Below, piece by piece: positions 1 through 5,169 of a stretch of DNA of 5,248 bases. A model generated the notes under the pieces. That model was not told the origin of the DNA and did not search any database. It saw only the letters and a program-made list of their open reading frames with translations. How positions within the stretch are numbered: position 1 is the stretch's first letter; each line of letters starts with the position of its first letter. Origin of the DNA: an uncultured Bacillus sp. (lineage in GTDB: Bacteria; Bacillota; Bacilli; Bacillales; DSM-1321); the NCBI GenBank assembly GCA_934215995.1, contig CAKQBC010000185.1:1-5248 (forward strand). The letters are read 5' to 3'. Both the position numbers and the translations under genes were made by a program.

Positions 1-1
1 G

Positions 2-493
2 GATGGCACGATATACGGGGCGCAGGCAGTCGGAAAAGAGGGAATCGATAAACGGATCGATGTGATAGCGACAGCCATTAAAGGGAATCTTAAGGTCCAT
101 GACCTGCAGGAGCTCGAATTGGCATATGCGCCTCCTTATTCATCTGCGAAAGATCCTGTCAATGTAGCGGGCTATGTAGCAGGGCATATTGTCGATGGTG
201 AAATAGAGGTTGTCCATTATCATGAGATTGACCGCCTGGTTGAAGATGGCGCAATGCTGATTGATGTACGGAATCCTCATGAACGCGATAATGGCTATAT
301 ACCTGGATCCATCAATATTCCTCTGGAGCAATTAAGGGAGAGTCTGGATGAAATCCCGCGGGATCAAAAAGTGTATGTTTCCTGCCAGGTTGGGCTGCGG
401 GGATATCTCGCCTGCCAAATATTGAACCTGAACGGCTTCCGGGCCGTCAATGTGAGCGGCGGTTATAAGACATATTCCAGTGTTTTATCTTAA
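2..493 (+). CDS. CoA-disulfide reductase with C-terminal rhodanese domain (3' part only)
   Basis: The reading frame is open from the left edge to a TAA at 491-493, giving the last 163 residues; the start lies outside the window. An internal GTG at 62 is not the real start, because the frame continues upstream with family-like sequence (DGTIYGAQAVGKEGIDKRID). The first ~65 residues match the dimerisation domain of flavin-dependent pyridine-nucleotide disulfide oxidoreductases of the CoA-disulfide reductase type, including the characteristic LAYAPPYSSAKDPVN stretch. The remaining ~95 residues are a rhodanese domain: LIDVRNPHE, then HxPGSINIP-like IPGSINIP, and the active-site loop CQVGLRGY with its cysteine at 383-385. 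Family knowledge: the enzyme reduces CoA disulfide and related per/polysulfides with NAD(P)H in the cytosol, and the fused rhodanese carries the sulfane sulfur. The N-terminal FAD site and redox cysteine cannot be checked here. It is transcribed towards pflA and ends in its own terminator. Confidence 0.9.
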   Translation, partial: DGTIYGAQAVGKEGIDKRIDVIATAIKGNLKVHDLQELELAYAPPYSSAKDPVNVAGYVAGHIVDGEIEVVHYHEIDRLVEDGAMLIDVRNPHERDNGYIPGSINIPLEQLRESLDEIPRDQKVYVSCQVGLRGYLACQILNLNGFRAVNVSGGYKTYSSVLS

Positions 494-504
494 TATAGAA
501 AAGG

Positions 505-541
505 AAAGCGTATTCGGGATTTTAACCCGAGTACGCTTTTT
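505..541 (+). terminator. Intrinsic terminator after the CoA-disulfide reductase gene
   Basis: A 14-bp stem pairs 505-518 (AAAGCGTATTCGGG) with 526-539 (CCCGAGTACGCTTT), with one T-G wobble at 513/531. The 7-nt loop is ATTTTAA and a run of five T (537-541) follows. It begins 12 bases after the stop codon, as expected for a Rho-independent terminator. From 542 to 713 there is only a convergent gap: short open frames on both strands run through the flanking terminators and have no ribosome-binding site, so I call no gene there. Confidence 0.88.
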
Positions 542-713
542 GGTGTTTATTCCCTCCGGAAAGATAGCGTGTTGTAGTCGAATAGTGAAATATTTCCCGG
601 ACAATAAGTGAGTCGTTTCGTACGGAACTTGGCATATCATGCTTCTGAAAGTCCGGCAATTTTCCGGAAAATCCGCAGTCCTATTATTTGCATGGTGCAA
701 GCCTGAATGGTAC

Positions 714-746
714 AAAAAAACCCGGACCACGCTTTGGTCCGGGTTT
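714..746 (-). terminator. Intrinsic terminator of the pflB-pflA operon
   Basis: On the minus strand a perfect 12-bp stem (AAACCCGGACCA, 746-735, with TGGTCCGGGTTT, 729-718) closes a 5-nt loop. A T tract follows, partly inside the stem: the plus strand has seven A at 714-720. It lies about 27 bases beyond the pflA stop codon. The opposite side lacks a comparable T run beyond TTT, so it acts mainly for leftward transcription. Together with the 505-541 terminator it separates two converging units. Confidence 0.9.
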
Positions 747-772
747 GCTATTTATTCTGTGAAACTTGCTTT

Positions 773-1519
773 TTATTTGTTTACATGTTTAGTTAAGCGC
801 CTATAAGCGTTTTCCACGCGTTCCTCTGAAGGCGGGTTCGTATCTGCAAGTGGATATTTCAGTCCTAAAGCTTCCCATTTGTAGACACCAAGCTTATGGT
901 ACGGCAGAACTTCAACCTTTTCAACATTGTTGAGCGTACCGATGAATTCCCCGAGCCGGTCAAGGTATTCATCTACATCGGTAACGCCAGGAACCAGCAC
1001 ATGGCGGATCCAGGCGGGTATTCCTTTATCCGACAAATAGCGTGCGAATGCAAGAATGTGATCATTGTATTTTCCGGTCAGTTTCTTATGCCCTTCGCGG
1101 TCGATATGCTTCAAGTCGACAAGGACAAGGTCGGTGTATTGAAGAAGCTTATCGAAGAGGGCAAGGAATTCAGGTGATTCCGAGAAACAGCCTCCGGATG
1201 AATCAATGGTCGTGTGGATTCCTTTCGCTTTGCATTTCTTGAACAGGTCAATCAGGAATGGCAGCTGCAGCAGCGGCTCTCCTCCACTGACTGTGATGCC
1301 GCCTCCTGAGGCCTCGATGAATGGCATGTAAGACTGTAAGTCATCCAATATATCGTCTGCTGTCATATCTTTTCCTGTTCCGAACGCCCACGTATCTGCG
1401 TTATGGCAGTATTGGCATCTGAGCAGGCAGCCCTGTGTGAAGACGATGTAGCGGATTCCCGGCCCATCGACTGTGCCGCATGTTTCAATTGAATGGATGT
1501 TTCCCTTTATAGCTGTCAT
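773..1519 (-). CDS. pflA: Pyruvate formate-lyase activating enzyme (radical SAM)
   Basis: A 248-residue protein, the usual length for PflA. It is a cytosolic radical S-adenosylmethionine enzyme that cleaves SAM and abstracts a hydrogen from the conserved glycine of PflB, turning on pyruvate formate-lyase in the absence of oxygen. The N-terminus carries the SAM radical cluster motif CLLRCQYC, with cysteines at residues 31, 35 and 38 binding the 4Fe-4S cluster in CxxxCxxC spacing. It is preceded by TCGTVDGPGIRYIVFTQG, typical of activases. The SAM-binding GGEP motif is at residues 79-82 (GGGITVSGGEP), and DSSGG and VLVDLKH follow as in other PflA proteins. There is no extra ferredoxin domain, so this is the short PflA class and not a glycerol-dehydratase-type activase. 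The ATG at 1519 follows GGAGGGG by ten bases. That ribosome-binding site lies in the 3' arm of a terminator-like hairpin. It is the second gene after pflB, 151 bases downstream of it. Confidence 0.96.
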   Translation of the reverse strand: MTAIKGNIHSIETCGTVDGPGIRYIVFTQGCLLRCQYCHNADTWAFGTGKDMTADDILDDLQSYMPFIEASGGGITVSGGEPLLQLPFLIDLFKKCKAKGIHTTIDSSGGCFSESPEFLALFDKLLQYTDLVLVDLKHIDREGHKKLTGKYNDHILAFARYLSDKGIPAWIRHVLVPGVTDVDEYLDRLGEFIGTLNNVEKVEVLPYHKLGVYKWEALGLKYPLADTNPPSEERVENAYRRLTKHVNK

Positions 1520-1522
1520 GAT

Positions 1523-1566
1523 AAAAAAACCCCTCCAGCTCCCCGCCAGAGGGAGAATAGGAGGGG
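1523..1566 (-). terminator. Terminator-like hairpin that contains the pflA ribosome-binding site
   Basis: On the minus-strand transcript CCCCTCC (1566-1560) pairs perfectly with GGAGGGG (1536-1530). Inside it CTCCC (1555-1551) pairs with GGGAG (1543-1539) around a 7-nt loop, with a small 4x2 internal loop between the two stems. Seven T follow immediately (plus-strand A 1523-1529), then ATC and the pflA ATG. The fold thus has the signature of an intrinsic terminator between two co-oriented genes. Its 3' arm is the Shine-Dalgarno sequence of pflA, and the U tract is the spacer to the start codon. Likely role (inference): partial termination and/or masked translation, keeping the catalytic activase below PflB. 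The pairing is directly visible; its function is not shown. Confidence 0.65.
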
Positions 1567-1634
1567 AGCATATTGCCTTTTGTTGTGAATCAATTTCTTG
1601 TTTGTGCTGTCTATTTGCCTGTATTAACAGTATA

Positions 1635-1670
1635 CCCGCTGCCTAAGTGCCTAATCTTGGCTCAGGCGGG
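1635..1670 (-). other. Hairpin directly after the pflB stop codon
   Basis: The minus-strand RNA can pair GCCUGAG (1667-1661) with CUUAGGC (1647-1641) using one G-U wobble. An outer CCC/GGG clamp (1670-1668 with 1637-1635) sits across a 3-nt bulge, and the loop is 13 nt. It starts at the very next base after the TAG of pflB. There is no T run after it, so it is not an intrinsic terminator. A stabilising 3' structure for the pflB message is the likeliest role, but this is inference. The rest of the junction, 1567-1634, shows no gene. Confidence 0.4.
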
Positions 1671-3896
1671 CTACATGCTTTCGTGGAATGTCCGGTTGAT
1701 GACGTCTATTTGCTGTTCCCGTGTTAGTTTGATGAAATTAACCGCATAACCGGAAACACGGATCGTCAATTGCGGATACTCTTCAGGATGTTCCATGGCA
1801 TCCATCAATGTATCGCGATTGAATACGTTAATGTTCAGATGATGCCCTGCTTTTGACGCATAACCATCAAGGATGGCTGCCAGGTTGGCTTCCTGTGTGC
1901 TTTCTTCCCGGCCCAGCGCTTTCGGCACCATGGAGAATGTATTGGAAATGCCGTCTAATGCATATTTATATGGCAATTTTGATACAGAAGATAAGGATGC
2001 CAATGCCCCTTTTGTATCTCTGCCGTGCATAGGGTTCGCGCCAGGAGCGAATGGTTCGCCTGTGCGGCGTCCGTCAGGTGTGTTTCCTGTTTTCTTACCG
2101 TACACAACGTTGGAAGTGATTGTCAGAATGGACATCGTATGGATGCTGTTACGGTATGTCGGATGTTTTTTCAGCTTCTTCATGAAGTTCTCGACAAGTT
2201 CAACCGCCAATTGGTCTACACGGTCATCGTTGTTTCCGTACTTCGGATATTCCCCGGTTGTTTCGAAGTCGACAACCAGCCCGTTTTCATCACGGATTGT
2301 TTTAACCGTTCCGTACTTGATTGCGCTCAATGAGTCGGCTACAACGGAAAGGCCGGCGATGCCTGTTGCCATAGTGCGGATGATTTCCGTGTCGTGCAAG
2401 GCCATTTCGATTCGTTCATAGCTGTATTTGTCATGCATATAATGGATGACGTTCAACGTATTGATGTATAGGCCAGCCAGCCATTCCATCATTGTATCGA
2501 ATTTCTCCATTACCTCATCAAAGTCGAGTACTTCGGAAGTGATCGGTGCGAATTTAGGTGCTACTTGGACTTTCAGTTTTTCATCCACACCGCCATTGAT
2601 TGCGTATAACAGCGTTTTGGCCAAGTTGGCGCGGGCGCCGAAGAATTGCATTTGTTTTCCTACGCGCATCGCGGATACACAGCAGGCGATTGCATAGTCG
2701 TCTCCATATTCAACGCGCATCAGGTCATCGTTTTCATATTGGATCGCACTAGTCTGGATCGACATTTTCGCACAGAAGTTTTTGAATCCTTGCGGCAATT
2801 GTGTCGACCAGAGTACTGTCAGGTTCGGCTCGGGAGCCGGACCGAGGTTAGATAGTGTATGAAGGAAGCGGAATGAGTTTTTCGTCACTAACGGTGTTCC
2901 ATCCAGTGAGATTCCTCCGATCGATTCCGTCACCCAAGTAGGGTCCCCGCTGAAAAGTTCATTATAATCCGGTGTCCGTGCAAATTTAACCAATCGTAGC
3001 TTCATGACGAAGTGGTCGACTAATTCCTGGGCTTCCTGTTCGGTCAATGTGCCTTCCTGAAGATCCCGTTCAATGTAGATATCCAGGAATGTGGATGTTC
3101 GTCCTAAGCTCATTGCAGCGCCGTTCTGCTCTTTGATAGCCGCAAGATATGCGAAATATAGCCATTGGAATGCTTCACGCGCATTTCCGGCAGGCTTGGA
3201 TATATCGTAGCCGTAAGCAGCAGCCATTTCTTTCAGCTCGCTTAGTGAACGGATTTGTTCTGATAATTCCTCGCGAAGGCGGATTGTATCTTCGGACATG
3301 ATGGAACTCGTATTCTTCATGTCTTTTTTCTTTTGCTCGATTAAATAATCAACACCGTATAACGCTACGCGGCGATAGTCGCCGATAATGCGTCCGCGTC
3401 CGTAAGCATCCGGAAGGCCGGTGATAATTCCTGCTTTACGTGCCAGGCGCATTTCATCCGTATAGGCGTCAAATACACCTTGGTTATGTGTTTTTCTGTA
3501 TTTCGTGAAAATCTCCGTAACTTCATCATCGACATTAAAGCCGTATGATTTTGCTGCCTGCTGTGCCATACGGATACCCCCGAATGGCTGCAGGGAACGT
3601 TTGAAAGGCGCATCCGTCTGAAAACCTACAATTGTTTCTAAGTCTTTATTCAAGTAGCCTGGCCCATGTGAAGTGATCGTAGAAACTACTTTTTCATCGA
3701 GATCCAGAACGCCGCCTGCTTCACGCTCTTTCTTGTTCAGGTCCATTACCTGTTCCCAAAGCTTAGTTGTTGCCTCTGTAGGACCCTCCAGGAATGAATC
3801 ATCTTTATCGTATACTGTAATGTTCCGTAAGATGAAGTCCCGGACATCTATTTCCTTAGACCAAGTGCCAACCTGAAAGCCTCTCCAAAATTGCAT
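1671..3896 (-). CDS. pflB: Formate acetyltransferase (pyruvate formate-lyase)
   Basis: A 741-residue glycyl-radical enzyme, close to the ~750-760 residues of well-studied PflB proteins. It converts pyruvate and CoA to acetyl-CoA and formate in the cytosol during anaerobic growth. The catalytic cysteine pair is seen in [20 protein letters not shown], at residues 405-406 (Cys418-Cys419 in E. coli numbering). The radical glycine is Gly716 in [12 protein letters not shown], 26 residues from the C-terminus. Other PFL signatures are [12 protein letters not shown] near the N-terminus, [56 protein letters not shown] and [22 protein letters not shown]. The match is to true PFL rather than to glycerol/diol dehydratase or choline lyase relatives. 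The ATG at 3896 is chosen for the AAAGGCGG ribosome-binding site (3905-3912) eight bases upstream and for homology beginning within the first 20 residues (W-GF--G-W---VDVRDFI pattern). No frameshift or missing active-site residue is seen. It is transcribed with pflA. Confidence 0.97.
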   Translation of the reverse strand: MQFWRGFQVGTWSKEIDVRDFILRNITVYDKDDSFLEGPTEATTKLWEQVMDLNKKEREAGGVLDLDEKVVSTITSHGPGYLNKDLETIVGFQTDAPFKRSLQPFGGIRMAQQAAKSYGFNVDDEVTEIFTKYRKTHNQGVFDAYTDEMRLARKAGIITGLPDAYGRGRIIGDYRRVALYGVDYLIEQKKKDMKNTSSIMSEDTIRLREELSEQIRSLSELKEMAAAYGYDISKPAGNAREAFQWLYFAYLAAIKEQNGAAMSLGRTSTFLDIYIERDLQEGTLTEQEAQELVDHFVMKLRLVKFARTPDYNELFSGDPTWVTESIGGISLDGTPLVTKNSFRFLHTLSNLGPAPEPNLTVLWSTQLPQGFKNFCAKMSIQTSAIQYENDDLMRVEYGDDYAIACCVSAMRVGKQMQFFGARANLAKTLLYAINGGVDEKLKVQVAPKFAPITSEVLDFDEVMEKFDTMMEWLAGLYINTLNVIHYMHDKYSYERIEMALHDTEIIRTMATGIAGLSVVADSLSAIKYGTVKTIRDENGLVVDFETTGEYPKYGNNDDRVDQLAVELVENFMKKLKKHPTYRNSIHTMSILTITSNVVYGKKTGNTPDGRRTGEPFAPGANPMHGRDTKGALASLSSVSKLPYKYALDGISNTFSMVPKALGREESTQEANLAAILDGYASKAGHHLNINVFNRDTLMDAMEHPEEYPQLTIRVSGYAVNFIKLTREQQIDVINRTFHESM

Positions 3897-3993
3897 ATTC
3901 CATTCCGCCTTTCATTAAAATATATGTTTTTAAATTATATACGAAAAAAAGTATTACAGGTATAAATATATTTATATAACAGTTATCATTATT

Positions 3994-4038
3994 ATCATAC
4001 TACAATTTTTGCCTTTAATTTGTGAAACATTAGTGAAT
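3994..4038 (-). promoter_or_regulatory. Candidate pflB promoter with tandem ResD-like sites
   Basis: Two nine-base motifs, TTTGTGAAA (4019-4027) and TTAGTGAAT (4030-4038), are written on the plus strand in direct repeat, 11 bases apart (one helical turn). Each differs by one base from TTTGTGAAT, the ResD-binding consensus described for Bacillus subtilis as I recall it. On the pflB strand a TATGAT -10-like element lies at 3999-3994. A start near 3987 would place the pair around -36 and -47, overlapping where a -35 box should be, and none is seen there. This suggests an activator-dependent, oxygen-responsive promoter. The motifs are seen; the regulator and start point are inferred. Confidence 0.35.
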
Positions 4039-4109
4039 ATACTGTTTATTTAATTGGATTCTTCATCCATCTGATGATTTGGAAGGGTTTGTGTTTTTAA
4101 TTTTTATTC

Positions 4110-4166
4110 TAATCTGTATTATATTTAGTTTTAATCTGTTTCATTTTTTATAGAACAGATTAAAAC
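4110..4166. repeat. Perfect 13-bp inverted repeat plus a third copy of its core
   Basis: GTTTTAATCTGTT (4128-4140) and AACAGATTAAAAC (4154-4166) are exact inverted copies separated by 13 bases. The core TAATCTGT also occurs at 4110-4117 as a direct copy, so three 8-base cores lie 22 and 23 bases apart centre to centre (4113, 4135, 4158). On the pflB strand a perfect TATAAT (4123-4118) sits between the single copy and the dyad. There is no U run after the stem on either strand, so a terminator is unlikely. The arrangement fits an operator, but I do not recognise the binding protein. Confidence 0.6.
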
Positions 4167-4249
4167 AGGTATTAATTACTCTGTACCCTACATTATATCA
4201 CCCGATACATTTTTATATGAACAAGGTCGGGTACTTGGAATCAAAGCAT

Positions 4250-4292
4250 AAAAAAAGAAGAATGCATGAGAGGGTTTTCCCTGCAATCTTCT
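4250..4292 (-). terminator. Intrinsic terminator after the endopeptidase gene
   Basis: On the minus strand the stem pairs AGAAGA (4292-4287) with TCTTCT (4261-4256), then TGCA with TGCA (4285-4282 with 4266-4263) across a single mismatch. GGG and CCC (4281-4279 with 4274-4272) close an AAAA tetraloop, with a 5-nt bulge on the 3' side. A T run follows the stem (plus-strand A 4250-4256). It lies 38 bases after the stop codon and isolates the endopeptidase transcript from pflB, which is on the same strand downstream. Confidence 0.8.
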
Positions 4293-4330
4293 GTTTAAGT
4301 CGATTCTGCAATAACTGGCTGTATGTTGGT

Positions 4331-4795
4331 TTATACCCTTTTGGCTCCGATATAACGGGATTTCCAATAAGAGTTTGATAAGGCGGTGATTGTGACCCCT
4401 TTAGAAGAAGAGGCATGGATAAACTGGTTGTTCCCTATATAAATGCCTGCGTGTGAGGCACCTTTTTTAACTGTAGAAAAGAAAACGAGATCGCCTTTTT
4501 TCAGGTTGGCCTTAGAAACGGACTTTCCGGTTTTATACATTTGGGCAGCAGTGCGGGGCAATGTTTTCCCGGTTGCTTGTTTATACGTGAATCCTATAAA
4601 TCCTGAACAGTCGAAGCCTTTAGGCGTTGTTCCACCATATCTGTATTTCGTGCCGATGTATTTTTTTCCTTCATGTATAACCTTGTCCTGTGCAGTTAAT
4701 TTGGAAGATGCTAGAGCCTGTGCCGGCTCAATTATAGTTGTAAGGGCCAAAACCATAGACAAAGATACTAGGAACGAAACAATCACTTTTTTCAT
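4331..4795 (-). CDS. Secreted NlpC/P60 peptidoglycan endopeptidase
   Basis: A 154-residue exported protein. Residues 1-27 form a signal peptide: MKK, a hydrophobic core (VIVSFLVSLSMVLALTTII) and an A-x-A cleavage site, AQA, at 25-27 (ALA at 27-29 is an alternative). The rest is one NlpC/P60 cysteine-peptidase domain. The nucleophile Cys63 is in FDCSGF, the general base His115 in SHAGIYIG, and the third polar residue His127 in FIHASS; KKGDLVFF is also typical. Family knowledge: such enzymes cut the D-gamma-glutamyl to diamino-acid bond in peptidoglycan stem peptides outside the membrane. No LysM, SH3 or other wall-binding domain is present, unlike LytE or LytF, so the gene name is left open. 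The frame is open further upstream to an ATG at 4849. I choose 4795 because GGAGG lies five bases before it and the signal peptide begins there. It has its own promoter, WalR-type box and terminator, so it is monocistronic. Confidence 0.93.
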   Translation of the reverse strand: MKKVIVSFLVSLSMVLALTTIIEPAQALASSKLTAQDKVIHEGKKYIGTKYRYGGTTPKGFDCSGFIGFTYKQATGKTLPRTAAQMYKTGKSVSKANLKKGDLVFFSTVKKGASHAGIYIGNNQFIHASSSKGVTITALSNSYWKSRYIGAKRV

Positions 4796-4839
4796 AATAG
4801 CCTCCGCGTTTTGAAGTAGTAGGATCTTTGGATAGAATG

Positions 4840-4868
4840 AATATAGCAAAAAATACCTATTTTTACAG
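4840..4868 (-). promoter_or_regulatory. Endopeptidase promoter (extended -10)
   Basis: The minus strand reads TGC-TATATT (4848-4840), an extended -10 element with one mismatch from TATAAT. A weak -35 candidate, CTGTAA (4868-4863), sits 17 bases upstream. The start would fall near 4833, leaving a leader of about 38 bases with the GGAGG ribosome-binding site. A poor -35 plus an upstream activator box fits an activated SigA promoter. Confidence 0.5.
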
Positions 4869-4878
4869 TTGCAGGGTG

Positions 4879-4905
4879 ATTACATTTTATTACATTATCA
4901 TTACA
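4879..4905 (-). promoter_or_regulatory. WalR (YycF)-type box
   Basis: Read on the endopeptidase strand: TGTAAT (4905-4900), five bases, TGTAAT (4894-4889), four bases, TGTAAT (4884-4879). The first pair exactly fits the WalR consensus TGT(A/T)A(A/T/C)-N5-TGT(A/T)A(A/T/C) known from Bacillus subtilis and Staphylococcus aureus; the third half-site is one base off phase. The box lies about 50-70 bases upstream of the inferred start, an activating position. WalRK is known to control wall hydrolases, including NlpC/P60 endopeptidases, which fits the gene it precedes. Binding itself is inference. Confidence 0.62.
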
Positions 4906-4962
4906 AAACACGACGTATATCATGGTATTTTCCTTTTTTTACTTATCGGACAGCGGGATAAA

Positions 4963-5018
4963 GGGCTTTTATGGCGTTCTCAACAAAGGGAATGAGGGGG
5001 TTTTGATAATAAAAGCCC
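4963..5018. repeat. Inverted repeat with 10-bp perfect arms
   Basis: GGGCTTTTAT (4963-4972) and ATAAAAGCCC (5009-5018) are exact inverted copies around a 36-base loop, which can itself form a CTCA/TGAG inner stem (4979-4982 with 4993-4996). No strong T tract follows on either strand: the minus side has only TTTAT and the plus side AGTAAAA. It is therefore a poor terminator candidate. It lies midway between two divergent promoters. It could be a structured leader element or a bidirectional insulator; I cannot say which. Confidence 0.5.
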
Positions 5019-5118
5019 AGTAAAATGTTAATAGTTTGCAAGGTGGAATTGCCCTGTTTGAGCTAACGGAGGCGGCGGATTTGCAAAATATGAAAAAAAA
5101 TCTCACTTATTTACGAAA

Positions 5119-5134
5119 GTAACCGATATGTTAC
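5119..5134 (+). promoter_or_regulatory. SigD-like -10 element inside a dyad before motA
   Basis: ACCGATAT (5122-5129) matches seven of eight bases of the SigD -10 consensus GCCGATAT and lies 40 bases before the motA ATG. The expected TAAA -35 box is not found 14-16 bases upstream, which lowers confidence. The same bases form a perfect dyad GTAAC-N6-GTTAC (5119-5123 with 5130-5134). Flagellar stator genes are SigD-dependent in Bacillus subtilis, so the position makes sense. Confidence 0.35.
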
Positions 5135-5169
5135 ATAGAAAAGAATATTTATAAAGTTAGGTGAGTTTC

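Larger units (their letters stand above)
3897..4249 (-). other. AT-rich pflB upstream region without genes
   Basis: This stretch between the pflB start and the terminator of the endopeptidase gene has no supportable coding region. It is markedly more AT-rich than its neighbours. It holds a perfect TATAAT on the minus strand at 3939-3934 with no recognisable -35 box, about 38 bases before the pflB ATG; another -10-like TATGAT at 3999-3994 next to ResD-like motifs; and a third perfect TATAAT at 4123-4118 flanked by a repeated motif. Which of these starts pflB transcription cannot be decided from sequence. A weak 6-bp pairing (4200-4205 with 4227-4232) is probably chance. I found no FNR-type palindrome (TGTGA-N6-TCACA), no complete Rex palindrome and no catabolite-response element. 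Confidence 0.7.
4796..5169. other. Divergent intergenic region between the endopeptidase gene and motA
   Basis: 374 bases separate the two divergent start codons. Contents from left to right: the endopeptidase ribosome-binding site and promoter (to 4868), TGTAAT repeats (4879-4905), a pyrimidine-rich stretch (4928-4940), a 10-bp-arm inverted repeat (4963-5018), a higher-GC patch with a short open frame (5024-5122), and the motA promoter candidate. No RNA gene or riboswitch consensus known to me fits. In particular I do not see the c-di-GMP-I or c-di-AMP aptamer cores. Confidence 0.6.

Noticed and set aside
485..730. 81-codon minus-strand frame across the convergent gap
   Set aside because: It runs through both intrinsic terminators, has no ribosome-binding site and looks like no known protein.
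640..807. 55-codon plus-strand frame starting ATG at 640
   Set aside because: It reads straight through the pfl terminator stem and into the pflA 3' end with no Shine-Dalgarno sequence; chance frame.
1873..2421. Long plus-strand frames antisense to pflB (also 2025-2333, 2446-2697, 2646-2855)
   Set aside because: They are shadows of the strongly conserved pflB reading frame, with no ribosome-binding sites or recognisable domains.
4019..4038. FNR or Rex palindrome before pflB
   Set aside because: The TGTGAA-like half-sites are direct repeats, not inverted ones, so neither TGTGA-N6-TCACA nor TTGTGAA-N4-TTCACAA is formed.
4213..4416. 67-codon minus-strand frame overlapping the endopeptidase C-terminus and its terminator
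   Set aside because: It lies in another frame of a well-supported gene, crosses the terminator and shows no protein family features.
4796..4849. Longer start for the endopeptidase at ATG 4849
   Set aside because: It would place 18 extra residues before an otherwise perfect signal peptide, overlap the promoter -10, and ignore the GGAGG next to 4795.
4792..4923. 43-codon minus-strand frame whose stop overlaps the endopeptidase ATG (ATGA-like)
   Set aside because: It coincides with the promoter and the WalR-type box, has no convincing ribosome-binding site and encodes an implausible peptide; the overlap is probably accidental.
4963..5122. Riboswitch upstream of motA (c-di-GMP or c-di-AMP type)
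   Set aside because: Hairpins and a GCTAACGGAGGCGG segment are present, but the conserved aptamer cores are not, and no terminator or SD-masking stem precedes motA.
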